A stretch of 64,000 bases of DNA from contig NZ_FNNQ01000001.1 of assembly GCF_900106775.1 (NCBI RefSeq), positions 310,001 through 374,000 of the forward strand, read 5' to 3'. The DNA is from Marininema mesophilum. Its GTDB lineage: Bacteria > Bacillota > Bacilli > Thermoactinomycetales > DSM-45169. The translations under genes and the position numbers were made by a program. Positions 24,580-31,772 of the stretch are shown here, in pieces; the first letter of the stretch is position 1; every line of letters begins with the position of its first letter. Below the pieces are notes generated by a model that was not told the DNA's origin, ran no database searches, and saw nothing but the letters and a program-made list of their open reading frames with translations.

Positions 24580-26001
24580 TTAATAGACCAGGCTACCCTC
24601 TACCCGTTTCAATTCAATGTTGCTCTGTCGTTTCACAAATTGACCATAACCAGCTGTTCCCACGATGCCACCACGATCTTCGTCGTAGACCACTCCACCA
24701 CGAACAATCGTCATAACAGGCTTCCCTTTTAGCTTCATGCCATGGAAGGGGGTGTACTTTGCTTTGGTCAAGGTTTTCTCTTGATCGATCTCGTACTCAC
24801 GCTCTAGGTCAATTACGGTAAAGTCCGCATCGGAACCTAGTTCCATGGTTCCTTTTTTCGGATAGAGTCCAAAGTGGATAGCTGCATTCCGACTTGTTAC
24901 TTCCACAAAACGGGATAAGGAGAGGCGGCCTTTGTTTAGCCCTTCGCTTACCATAATCGGTACCATCGTCTCCACACCAGGAATTCCAGGGAAGCTATTC
25001 CAGATGTGTAGACCCTCTGCTATTTTTTCAGTAGCAATCTCATAGGGTGCATGGTCTGTCCCCACGAAATCAATGGTACCGTCGGCTAGTGCTTGCCAAT
25101 GCACTTCGTTATCTTCTTTACCGCGTAGAGGCGGCGCAATCTTAGCCAGGGCACCAAATTTGGTCATATGTTCCTCGGCATTTAACGTCAGATAATGGGG
25201 ACATGCCTCGGCAGTGATCTTGACACCTCGACGTTTTGCCTCCCGAATCAAGACCGCCCCTTCCTTTGTACTCATGTGCACGATGTGCGCCCGGGCACCC
25301 GTCTCTTCAGCAAAGCTGATAATCAGCTGAATCGCCGCTTTCTCCGCAAGAGCCATCCGTGCCTCTGCCCAAGCAGGGCTATCGGTACGGCCCTCTTTTT
25401 CCAGTTTATTTGCGTAGAAACTACAAATATCGTAATTCTCCGCATGGACGCCTACAGGTAACCCCGTTTCCGCTACCTTCCGGAAGATCTCCAGCATCTC
25501 CGCATCACCTACTCTGGGGAAGGTGGGTACGGAGGGCGTCATATACACCTTAAAAGCCGTCACCCCTGCGTCTACTTGTCCCCAGACATTGTCCAACTTT
25601 CCTTCACGCACATCTTCCCCTGTCATACCGCCCCAGAAAGCAAAATCAATATAGGCCTGATCCTTGATGGGATTTAGCTTCATATAGAGTTCATCTTCAC
25701 TACGGACAGAGGGCTTACTACAACAGGGCATATCTACATGGCTGGTAAGTCCCCCCGCCGCCGCAGACATACTTGCCTCAGCAAAGGTTTCCCGGTGCGT
25801 AAATCCAGGATCCATGAAGTGAGTATGGGGATCGATACAACCGGGCACTACCAACTTGCCATCCAGATCAATGGTTCGTTCGGCAATCACTCCACTGGCA
25901 TCCTGAACATAACCAACGATACTCCCTCCATCGACTAATATATTGGTTTGTACCTGACGATCTCCTTGAGGAATGTTCGCGTTTTTCAAAAGCAAATCCA
26001 T
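24580..26001 (-). CDS. Allantoinase/dihydropyrimidinase-family cyclic amidohydrolase
   Basis: A 473-residue TIM-barrel enzyme of the cyclic amidohydrolase group. Motifs: VPGCIDPHTHFMDPG (first two His), the carbamylated lysine in VTAFKVYMTPS, VHAEN, AHIVHMSTKEG and DFVGTDHAPYE (final Asp). The family opens hydantoins, dihydropyrimidines, allantoin or dihydroorotate. It most resembles allantoinases, but the substrate is not certain. Start chosen at the ATG after AAAGGAGTGAG; 22 upstream codons of open frame are excluded. It would carry out ring opening upstream of the amidases. Confidence 0.87.
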   Translation of the reverse strand: MDLLLKNANIPQGDRQVQTNILVDGGSIVGYVQDASGVIAERTIDLDGKLVVPGCIDPHTHFMDPGFTHRETFAEASMSAAAGGLTSHVDMPCCSKPSVRSEDELYMKLNPIKDQAYIDFAFWGGMTGEDVREGKLDNVWGQVDAGVTAFKVYMTPSVPTFPRVGDAEMLEIFRKVAETGLPVGVHAENYDICSFYANKLEKEGRTDSPAWAEARMALAEKAAIQLIISFAEETGARAHIVHMSTKEGAVLIREAKRRGVKITAEACPHYLTLNAEEHMTKFGALAKIAPPLRGKEDNEVHWQALADGTIDFVGTDHAPYEIATEKIAEGLHIWNSFPGIPGVETMVPIMVSEGLNKGRLSLSRFVEVTSRNAAIHFGLYPKKGTMELGSDADFTVIDLEREYEIDQEKTLTKAKYTPFHGMKLKGKPVMTIVRGGVVYDEDRGGIVGTAGYGQFVKRQSNIELKRVEGSLVY

Positions 26002-26063
26002 TCTGCTCACTCCTTTAAAAATAGTAGGTCGATTTAATATATATGGAACACTCTGTGATCCAA

Positions 26064-27398
26064 TCACAAAGTGACTTCCACTTGTTGATTGTGAGCGACT
26101 GAGGATGAAGAATGATCCTTATCCTTCTTGTGGTCAGCGCCGTAGGTAAACAATAGATTGAGTAGAAAAGCCGTCAAACTACCAACGACGATCCCATTTT
26201 CCACAAATAATTTAAGAGAATGAGGGACTTCCTTAAATACCCCAGGCACCACCGCCGCACCCAGCCCAATTCCTACCGAACAGGCGACGATGAGTAAATT
26301 TTCATTCCTCCGAAAGTCCACCCGATGGAGCATACGTACCCCCGAAGCGATCACCATCCCAAACATCGGGAGCATCGCTCCTCCCAAAACAGCCGTTGGC
26401 ACCACCATCGTGATCGCCGCCACCTTGGGCAAAAAAGCCAGCGCCATCAATATCAATCCTGCGGCCACTGCTACCCGGCGTTTTCTCACCTTACTAAGGG
26501 CAACAAGGCCCACATTTTGCGAATAGCTGGTATAAGGAAAGGAACTAAACAAACCACCAATCACACTGGCCAGACCCTCCGCTCGCAATCCTCGGCGGAT
26601 ATCCTTTGGCTCCAATTTCCGTTCACATACCTCACCGAGAGCGAGAAATACCCCTGTTGACTCGATCATGCTCACAATCCCTACTAAGATCATCGTCAGT
26701 ATCGCTGGTAGCTGAAAGGTTGGCATCCCAAAGTGTAGAGGCTCTACCAGCCGAAACCAACCCGCCTCCGTCACTTGACCAAAATCCACCTTCCCCATAA
26801 AAAAGGCAACTACCGTACCGATCATCACCGCGAGCAACACCGAGATCGCCCGTATATATCCACGCGACCATCGATTAATCGCTACCACGGACACTACCGT
26901 GATCATCGCCAGTAGCAGATTTTCAATCTGCCCAAAATCCGGCGACCCTTCCCCACCTGCGGCATTTTTCATCGCTACTGGAATTAAGGATAATCCGATG
27001 ATCATAATCACCGAACCCGTCACCACTGGGGGGAACCATTTCAGCACTTTACTGAAAAAGGTTGCGAGTAGCATTACTGCCAACCCCGAGATTATTACCG
27101 CTCCAAAGATCCCTGGCAATCCTTCTACTTTTCCAATGGCGATCATCGGAGGTACAGCAGTAAATGTACAGCCCAGGATAACGGGCAACCTAATCCCTAA
27201 ATGCTTTCCACCAATTACCTGAATCAACGTCGCAATTCCACTGGTAAACAGATCCAATGCAATAAGAAAAGATAACTCTTCTCCACTCATTTTGAGCGCC
27301 GATCCAAGGATCAGCGGCACGATTACCGCACCTGCATACATCGCCAAAACATGTTGCAATCCGAGGAACCCGGTTTTTAAATAGGTAGCTGCCCTCAC
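26064..27398 (-). CDS. NCS2 xanthine/uric acid-type permease
   Basis: A 444-residue nucleobase-cation symporter-2 protein with about 14 helices. Features are the N-terminal LGLQHVLAMYAGAVIVPLI, the GxxFTAVPPMIAIG region and FPYTSYSQNVGLVALSKVRKR, where the QNVG motif is typical of xanthine/urate transporters. The hydrophilic tail is unimportant for class. It starts at GTG after GGAGTGATACG. As the first gene of the BMC operon it probably imports the substrate, which points to a purine or a related oxidised heterocycle. Confidence 0.9.
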   Translation of the reverse strand: MRAATYLKTGFLGLQHVLAMYAGAVIVPLILGSALKMSGEELSFLIALDLFTSGIATLIQVIGGKHLGIRLPVILGCTFTAVPPMIAIGKVEGLPGIFGAVIISGLAVMLLATFFSKVLKWFPPVVTGSVIMIIGLSLIPVAMKNAAGGEGSPDFGQIENLLLAMITVVSVVAINRWSRGYIRAISVLLAVMIGTVVAFFMGKVDFGQVTEAGWFRLVEPLHFGMPTFQLPAILTMILVGIVSMIESTGVFLALGEVCERKLEPKDIRRGLRAEGLASVIGGLFSSFPYTSYSQNVGLVALSKVRKRRVAVAAGLILMALAFLPKVAAITMVVPTAVLGGAMLPMFGMVIASGVRMLHRVDFRRNENLLIVACSVGIGLGAAVVPGVFKEVPHSLKLFVENGIVVGSLTAFLLNLLFTYGADHKKDKDHSSSSVAHNQQVEVTL

Positions 27399-27449
27399 CG
27401 TATCACTCCATTCCTAATAAGGTTGGGTCCCACAACATCCCCCCTACAA

Positions 27450-27498
27450 GAAAAACGCCGTAGAAATAGAAGAGTCCCCTCTTCTATTTCTACGGCGT
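27450..27498 (-). terminator. 20-bp perfect terminator hairpin in the BMC operon leader
   Basis: The arms at 27455-27474 and 27479-27498 are perfectly complementary over 20 bp with a 4-base loop, and TTTTT follows on the minus strand. It lies between promoter and first gene, so full transcription requires antitermination. Confidence 0.9.
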
Positions 27499-27613
27499 TT
27501 AGCACTCCGCTTAGCAGAGTCTGAACTTCCGTTACATAGATTATATGTTGAGCGGCTAGCCGATTCTTACGGCAAACCCCCGACAAGGATTATTTCAATC
27601 GCATCAAGCTATA
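27450..27613 (-). promoter_or_regulatory. Structured leader RNA of the BMC operon (riboswitch/attenuator candidate)
   Basis: Reading the minus strand after a predicted start near 27613, the leader contains a GCCG/CGGC hairpin, an ACATA/TATGT hairpin, an ACTCTGC/GCGGAGT hairpin and a very strong terminator. I do not recognise a catalogued aptamer. No regulator gene lies in the operon, so this leader is the best candidate for substrate sensing. It is 165 nt long. Confidence 0.6.
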
Positions 27614-27619
27614 AAAGTT

Positions 27620-27628
27620 ATTATACCA
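27620..27628 (-). promoter_or_regulatory. Extended -10 promoter of the BMC operon
   Basis: On the minus strand TGGTATAAT gives an extended -10 (TGn-TATAAT). The -35 region is poor. The -10 overlaps the stop codon of the DUF2294-like gene, so read-through from that gene is also possible. Confidence 0.6.
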
Positions 27629-28040
27629 AATTACGGTCGAGCAAAATTACAATACATGCCGCTTCCGTCCCTGGATCGTAATCCTTTAAAATAGAACGCA
27701 CCTTTAGTCCAAATTGCATCTCCACATGATTTTTCAAACGCTCTTTAAATTCCCGCACAAGTGCGGCATCGACGCTCAGCGTCAATTCTCCATACTTCCC
27801 ATCAAGAATCGCAAGTGCTGGAATGCGCTTCTGCTCAGTAAAAATCACGATCTTATCACCCATGATCTCTACCTTCTGCTTCTTTACACCGATCCCATAC
27901 ATCTCTTGGCTGACTTGATTGTTCAGTTGAGCGAGTTCCTTTTTCAATACCCCGGTAGGCGGAAGTGAAAGTGAACTCTTCAAGGTATGCGTGTTAGATT
28001 TCCTGACAGATAATTGGATATCCGCAACCTCCTCCGACAT
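27621..28040 (-). CDS. DUF2294-like protein
   Basis: A 139-residue cytoplasmic protein. The segment EMYGIGVKKQKVEIMGDKIVIF followed by a C-terminal region predicted to be alpha/beta fits DUF2294, a family of unknown function known from Bacilli, sometimes as two copies in one protein. The N-terminal 30 residues look unstructured. The start is doubtful: the ATG at 28040 has AAGAGGG directly against it, and GAGGAGG occurs inside the first codons. Its promoter (TTGACA, 17 bases, TATTAT) is at 28069-28097. It sits upstream of the BMC operon and may be co-transcribed. Confidence 0.7.
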   Translation of the reverse strand: MSEEVADIQLSVRKSNTHTLKSSLSLPPTGVLKKELAQLNNQVSQEMYGIGVKKQKVEIMGDKIVIFTEQKRIPALAILDGKYGELTLSVDAALVREFKERLKNHVEMQFGLKVRSILKDYDPGTEAACIVILLDRNLV

Positions 28041-28068
28041 CCCTCTTAATAATGTTAAGTTTTGTTAC

Positions 28069-28097
28069 ATAATAGTACCGAACCATCTTTCTGTCAA
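28069..28097 (-). promoter_or_regulatory. Sigma-A promoter of the DUF2294-like gene
   Basis: Minus-strand TTGACA (28097-28092) and TATTAT (28074-28069) are separated by 17 bases, close to consensus. Confidence 0.75.
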
Positions 28098-28310
28098 GTA
28101 GGAATGCTTCTCTACAGCAACACATCAAACCCAGTAAACTCTTTTTTCTGGACAACCAACACAAAACTTACTTACGGTCCATTTCAACTTCCACCACTCA
28201 CAACCCTGCTAAATTTGAAAAAAGATTGAGAAAATATTTCCTCTATGATCGTTGCTTCAGCATTTTGATCGGAGAGCAGGATGAAAGGAGGAGAGATAGG
28301 CTGTTGAGAA
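28098..28310. other. Intergenic region without a recognised gene
   Basis: Together with its flanks this makes a 320-base gap between the pore-forming protein gene and the DUF2294-like gene. Apart from the promoter at 28069 and the hairpin at 28311 I see nothing coding or structured. Confidence 0.5.
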
Positions 28311-28355
28311 TTTCACAAAGAAGAAGCCTTGATCAAGGCCCCTTCTTTGTGAAAG
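28311..28355 (-). terminator. Long hairpin after the pore-forming protein gene
   Basis: TTTCACAAAGAAG and CTTCTTTGTGAAA form a 13-bp stem around an inner perfect palindrome GCCTTGATCAAGGC. It begins eight bases after the toxin-like gene ends. There is no long T run on the minus strand, so termination may be inefficient or the hairpin may protect the mRNA end. Confidence 0.6.
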
Positions 28356-28362
28356 GTTTTCA

Positions 28363-29304
28363 TTACTTTTTGTCTGAACCCTTATTATCCACGTCACCCT
28401 TTTTGACGGGAACTTCAAAACTATAGGACTTGACATTTTTGCCATCTTTATTCTTGAAAAACTTTGGTTCTCCTGTATCTAGATCCACAAGTTGTACATT
28501 AACTTTATATTTCGAACCATAATCTGCTGTCCATTCTCCGCTTCCTTTGAAACGTAGCTTTTGCGCAGAATCATCAAGCGATAATTGTGGAGGCAATTGA
28601 TATCCTTTACTTGTGGCATTTTTGAATAGATCATACACTGGGTTCATAGAAGGATTATCCTCTTCACTATTATCGATGGCTAGATCTCCACCGATCAGCG
28701 CATCTAAGCTTACTTTCCCTGTACTATTTACTCGTTGTAAATTAACTGTCACAATCGCTTTTGCGCGAGGAGGCACGTTAATAGATTGAGCTGGAGATGT
28801 ATAAGTTGCCGTCGACGTTTTGGTTTTTGCTTCAGACTCGCTATAGTTATACTCGCCCGTCGCTGTGCCAGATAATCCAAAAATCTCTTTAATTGTTGCG
28901 TTTAGTGATAAGGATCCTCCAGCTTTCCACCCTTCAGTGACTGTCGTGGTTACGGAGTCTGTAAAATCTTTTTTAAACTCTTGCGATTTTAAACTCTGAG
29001 TAACTGTCGCACTCTCATTTTCTAATTCAGCGCTTCCCATAAACAGAGTATTTTGATCTGTTTCCTCTGGTGTCCCGATGGGTGTCGCCTTTACATCTGT
29101 CGCAGTCAATGTCGACTGTTCCCAATCAATACTTGGGGAGCAAGATCCGGTAACAAGTTTACAGAAAGCATCCGTCGCTGCAGGGTCAAACTCTAAAAGC
29201 TTCGTTTCTGCTGCAAAAGCCTTTGAGTTCATACCACCACTTGCAATGAGTAGAAAAGCAAACACCACAGCAAACACTTTGAAAATCCGCTTTTTAGGAT
29301 ACAT
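28363..29304 (-). CDS. Secreted ETX/MTX2-family (aerolysin-like) beta-pore-forming protein
   Basis: A 313-residue protein with a signal peptide (basic start, hydrophobic stretch, cleavage probably after AFA near residue 31). The central region is rich in Ser and Thr with alternating polarity (about residues 90-180), including VTQSLKSQEFKKDF and SESEAKTKTSTATYTSPAQSI, followed by VPPRAKAIVTVNL; this is the pattern of the ETX/MTX2 family, in which such segments build the membrane barrel. Family members include epsilon-toxin and mosquitocidal proteins, but many homologues have no known target, and toxicity is not implied. Single gene with its own sigma-A promoter. Confidence 0.8.
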   Translation of the reverse strand: MYPKKRIFKVFAVVFAFLLIASGGMNSKAFAAETKLLEFDPAATDAFCKLVTGSCSPSIDWEQSTLTATDVKATPIGTPEETDQNTLFMGSAELENESATVTQSLKSQEFKKDFTDSVTTTVTEGWKAGGSLSLNATIKEIFGLSGTATGEYNYSESEAKTKTSTATYTSPAQSINVPPRAKAIVTVNLQRVNSTGKVSLDALIGGDLAIDNSEEDNPSMNPVYDLFKNATSKGYQLPPQLSLDDSAQKLRFKGSGEWTADYGSKYKVNVQLVDLDTGEPKFFKNKDGKNVKSYSFEVPVKKGDVDNKGSDKK

Positions 29305-29391
29305 CAAGATTGACCCTCTCCTTTTTCAATGGATTTGTTTCTTTCAGATAATTCCGGTTTCAATAAATCCCTCCTTTAGTGAGTTGAAGCT

Positions 29392-29420
29392 ATTGTAAGC
29401 ACAATAACACAGCATATCAA
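29392..29420 (-). promoter_or_regulatory. Sigma-A promoter of the ETX/MTX2-like gene
   Basis: Minus-strand TTGATA (29420-29415) and TACAAT (29397-29392) with a 17-base spacer. The start would lie about 80 bases before the ATG. Confidence 0.7.
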
Positions 29421-29457
29421 TAGCGTATAGTTGGTTAATATGGTAAAAAACACTAAT

Positions 29458-29490
29458 AAAAAAACCTCCCAGTTGGGAGGTTTTGTTTCA
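29458..29490 (-). terminator. Terminator of the cold-shock gene
   Basis: AAACCTCCC and GGGAGGTTT pair with a 4-base loop and a run of seven T residues follows on the minus strand. Confidence 0.85.
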
Positions 29491-29498
29491 ATGTCGCC

Positions 29499-29699
29499 TT
29501 AGATCTTGACAACGTTTTGAGCTTGGTCACCACGGTTGCCCTGGGTGATTTCAAAGCTTACTTTGTCACCTTCGTCCAAGGTTTTGAAACCTTCAGCTTG
29601 GATAGCGGAGAAGTGTACGAATACATCGTCACGGCCTTCTACCTCGATGAATCCGAAGCCTTTTTCTGCGTTGAACCACTTAACTGTACCTTCAATCAT
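29499..29699 (-). CDS. csp: Cold-shock protein (CspA/CspB family)
   Basis: A 66-residue OB-fold protein with RNP1 (KGFGFIE) and RNP2 (VFVHFSAI) motifs, the standard nucleic-acid-binding surface of bacterial cold-shock proteins. It probably acts as an RNA chaperone. Start chosen at the ATG following GGAGGGATTTTCC; eleven more upstream codons of open frame are rejected. A leader of about 130 nt with a long AU-rich hairpin precedes it, typical of cold-inducible csp genes. Confidence 0.96.
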   Translation of the reverse strand: MIEGTVKWFNAEKGFGFIEVEGRDDVFVHFSAIQAEGFKTLDEGDKVSFEITQGNRGDQAQNVVKI

Positions 29700-29748
29700 G
29701 GAAAATCCCTCCAAAAAATAATTCAGTTGCAAAATATCAACGGCAAAA

Positions 29749-29804
29749 ATTCACACATTATAAAGAATATAAGATGAGATTATAATTCTTTATAACATGT
29801 GAAT
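29749..29804. repeat. 20-bp imperfect inverted repeat in the csp leader
   Basis: Arms 29749-29768 and 29785-29804 match at 18 of 20 positions around a 16-base spacer. In the csp transcript the hairpin is followed by ATTTTTG, so it is an AU-rich terminator-like element whose stability should depend strongly on temperature. Confidence 0.75.
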
Positions 29805-29834
29805 TATATACCTCAATACCTACAACCAGGATTC

Positions 29835-29862
29835 ATTATATCACATGCATATTTTTTTGCAA
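29835..29862 (-). promoter_or_regulatory. Promoter of the cold-shock gene
   Basis: Minus-strand TTGCAA and TATAAT with a 16-base spacer; TGA before TATAAT gives an extended -10. The start is predicted near 29828. Confidence 0.75.
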
Positions 29863-30093
29863 CTAGTGCCCCTCTCTAAAATAAATCTCGCGCGCTTCTT
29901 TTTTTAGCGTATTATAGCTATTTAGTTAAACCCCCTTCTAACATCAGGATTCATCCTCTTTCATATCCGGTCAGGAAAAAGTAGGAGTATGAGGAACATC
30001 AATATACTCCCTATGTTTGAACATAATTTCCCAATCATAATAAACGATTCTACGGAGAAATTAACAGTACATCCCTCAGAGGAGGTGAAAAAC

Positions 30094-30279
30094 ATGGCTA
30101 ATCGTAGCAATCGCTTATTGGTTCCTGGTTCCGAAGGTGCAATCAACCAAATGAAAACTGAAATCGCTTCTGAATTTGGTGTTCAGCTTGGGCCTGATCA
30201 ACCTGCACGCGCAAACGGTTCTGTTGGTGGGGAGATCACCAGACGTCTGGTAGGTATGTCCATGCAAAACCGCATCTAA
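30094..30279 (+). CDS. Alpha/beta-type small acid-soluble spore protein
   Basis: A 61-residue SASP that would coat spore DNA. The GPR protease site EIASEFGV is present near residues 23-30, and the conserved GxVGGEITRRLVGMS segment lies near the C-terminus. The ATG follows GAGGAGGTG; a longer frame upstream is a chance extension. SASP genes are normally made late in the forespore under sigma-G. A CATAATA near 30036 could be the -10, but I cannot identify a convincing -35. Confidence 0.95.
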   Translation: MANRSNRLLVPGSEGAINQMKTEIASEFGVQLGPDQPARANGSVGGEITRRLVGMSMQNRI

Positions 30280-30300
30280 GACCATCCATAATGTACAAGT

Positions 30301-30332
30301 AAGGGAGGCCAACCATAGGACCTCCCTTTTTG
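30301..30332 (+). terminator. Terminator of the SASP gene
   Basis: AAGGGAGG and CCTCCCTT with a 12-base loop, followed by a T run. Convergent with the TetR gene. Confidence 0.85.
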
Positions 30333-30343
30333 TTTACCTTTTT

Positions 30344-31039
30344 TTAGTTGTTCTTTTGTTCCAATGACCCTGCAATCCCGTGTAATAATGCTTCCGCGGT
30401 CCAGGATAGCTCTTCACTCTGGCCCTGTTGTACCGCTTTTCCAGGTAGTATATTTTTGGTGACGATAAACCCAAAACCCATAGAAATGATACTACGCGCT
30501 ACAACATGAGCAGGAAGATCGTTACGAATCCGACCTTCTTTTTGCCATTCCTCGACTCGCTCCACTACCTCTCCAAAAATTTTAGTTGCTACATGGTTTT
30601 GTACAGCTTCGCGAATTTCTGGCTGATATAGGCTTTCCACAAGGATGATTTGGATTTTTCGCCAATTATTTTCTACCAGTTGCAAGCGATCTGCGTACAG
30701 TTCCGGTATGATTTCACTGAGGGATTGTTCTTTCTCCAAAATCTTTACTACAGGCTTGAGTATATAGGGAACGACTACTCGGGATAGCGCAGGGATGACT
30801 AGATACAACAATAACCCTTTTTTCGTTTTATAATGCTTAAAAATTGTCGCTTCTGCGACACCTGCTTCTTTAGCGATAGAGCTAGTGGAAGCCCCTTCAA
30901 ACCCTTTTTCTGCAAAAATATGGATCGCAGCTTCTAGGATGCGGCGTTGTTTTTCTGTGACCCGCTCCTTTGATAAATCTAATCCATACTCCTCAGCAAC
31001 CCAGTGAACCCATTCTTTCCACTCTTTATCCTCCATCAT
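30344..31039 (-). CDS. TetR/AcrR family transcriptional regulator
   Basis: A 231-residue regulator. The helix-turn-helix lies at about residues 25-70 of the shown frame (RRILEAAIHIFAEKGFEGASTSSIAKEAGVAEATIFKHYKTK), and the C-terminal domain for ligand binding is variable. It is the last gene of the exporter operon and overlaps the ATPase gene by 14 bases, so it probably represses its own operon through the palindrome at 33987. Start at ATG after AAAGGTGACC. The ligand is unknown. Confidence 0.92.
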   Translation of the reverse strand: MMEDKEWKEWVHWVAEEYGLDLSKERVTEKQRRILEAAIHIFAEKGFEGASTSSIAKEAGVAEATIFKHYKTKKGLLLYLVIPALSRVVVPYILKPVVKILEKEQSLSEIIPELYADRLQLVENNWRKIQIILVESLYQPEIREAVQNHVATKIFGEVVERVEEWQKEGRIRNDLPAHVVARSIISMGFGFIVTKNILPGKAVQQGQSEELSWTAEALLHGIAGSLEQKNN

Positions 31040-31772
31040 GGTCACCTTTCCCTGTTAACTGAATGAATAATTCATCGAGAGTAGCTAAGGGCGTGTGCTC
31101 ATCCCTTGCAAACTCCTTCTTTAACTGATTCACCGCTCCCTCGGCGACGACTTCCCCTTGATTCATCATCGTAATATGATCGCAACGTTCTGCTTCATCC
31201 ATCACATGAGTGGTTACCAGTATCGTCGTCCCCTCATCCGCAAGCCGATATAACTGTTCCCAAAATGCTCGCCGGGTCACCGGGTCCACACCACTGGTTG
31301 GCTCATCAAGAAATAAAAGCGGTGGAGAGTGAAGTTGTGCAGAAGCAAAGGCAACCCGCTGTAGCCATCCTCCTGGTAGCCTCCCCACTCGTTCCTGGCG
31401 CACCTCTTCTAAACGGAATGCTTCAATTTGGGAGGCAATTCGCTTCTCTAACCCTTGATGGATGCCATATAAAGCAGCATAAAAGCGAAGGTTCTCTTCT
31501 ACTGTCAAATCAGGATAGAGAGAAAATTTTTGAGACATATATCCTATCTGCTGACGAATCGCCTTTTGTTGGTGACGAATATCAAAACCAAGCACCCGCC
31601 CCTCTCCACCATCAGGGAGAAGGAGACCACACATCATGCGAATTAAGGTAGTCTTTCCCGCTCCATTGGCACCAATTAACCCACAGATTTCTCCCTGCTC
31701 CACAGAGAGATTGACCTGATCGACTGCTGTATAATCCCCAAATTTTTTTGTGATCGACTGCAGTTGTATCAT
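31026..31772 (-). CDS. ABC transporter ATP-binding protein (drug/lipid exporter type)
   Basis: A 248-residue ABC ATPase: Walker A GANGAGKTT near 37-45, a signature loop VGRLPGGWLQRV in place of the usual LSGG, and Walker B LLFLDEP. The altered signature LPGGWLQR is typical of the second of two paired nucleotide-binding domains in YbhF-type exporters. It overlaps the upstream ATPase gene in ATGA. Confidence 0.93.
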   Translation of the reverse strand: MIQLQSITKKFGDYTAVDQVNLSVEQGEICGLIGANGAGKTTLIRMMCGLLLPDGGEGRVLGFDIRHQQKAIRQQIGYMSQKFSLYPDLTVEENLRFYAALYGIHQGLEKRIASQIEAFRLEEVRQERVGRLPGGWLQRVAFASAQLHSPPLLFLDEPTSGVDPVTRRAFWEQLYRLADEGTTILVTTHVMDEAERCDHITMMNQGEVVAEGAVNQLKKEFARDEHTPLATLDELFIQLTGKGDHDGG

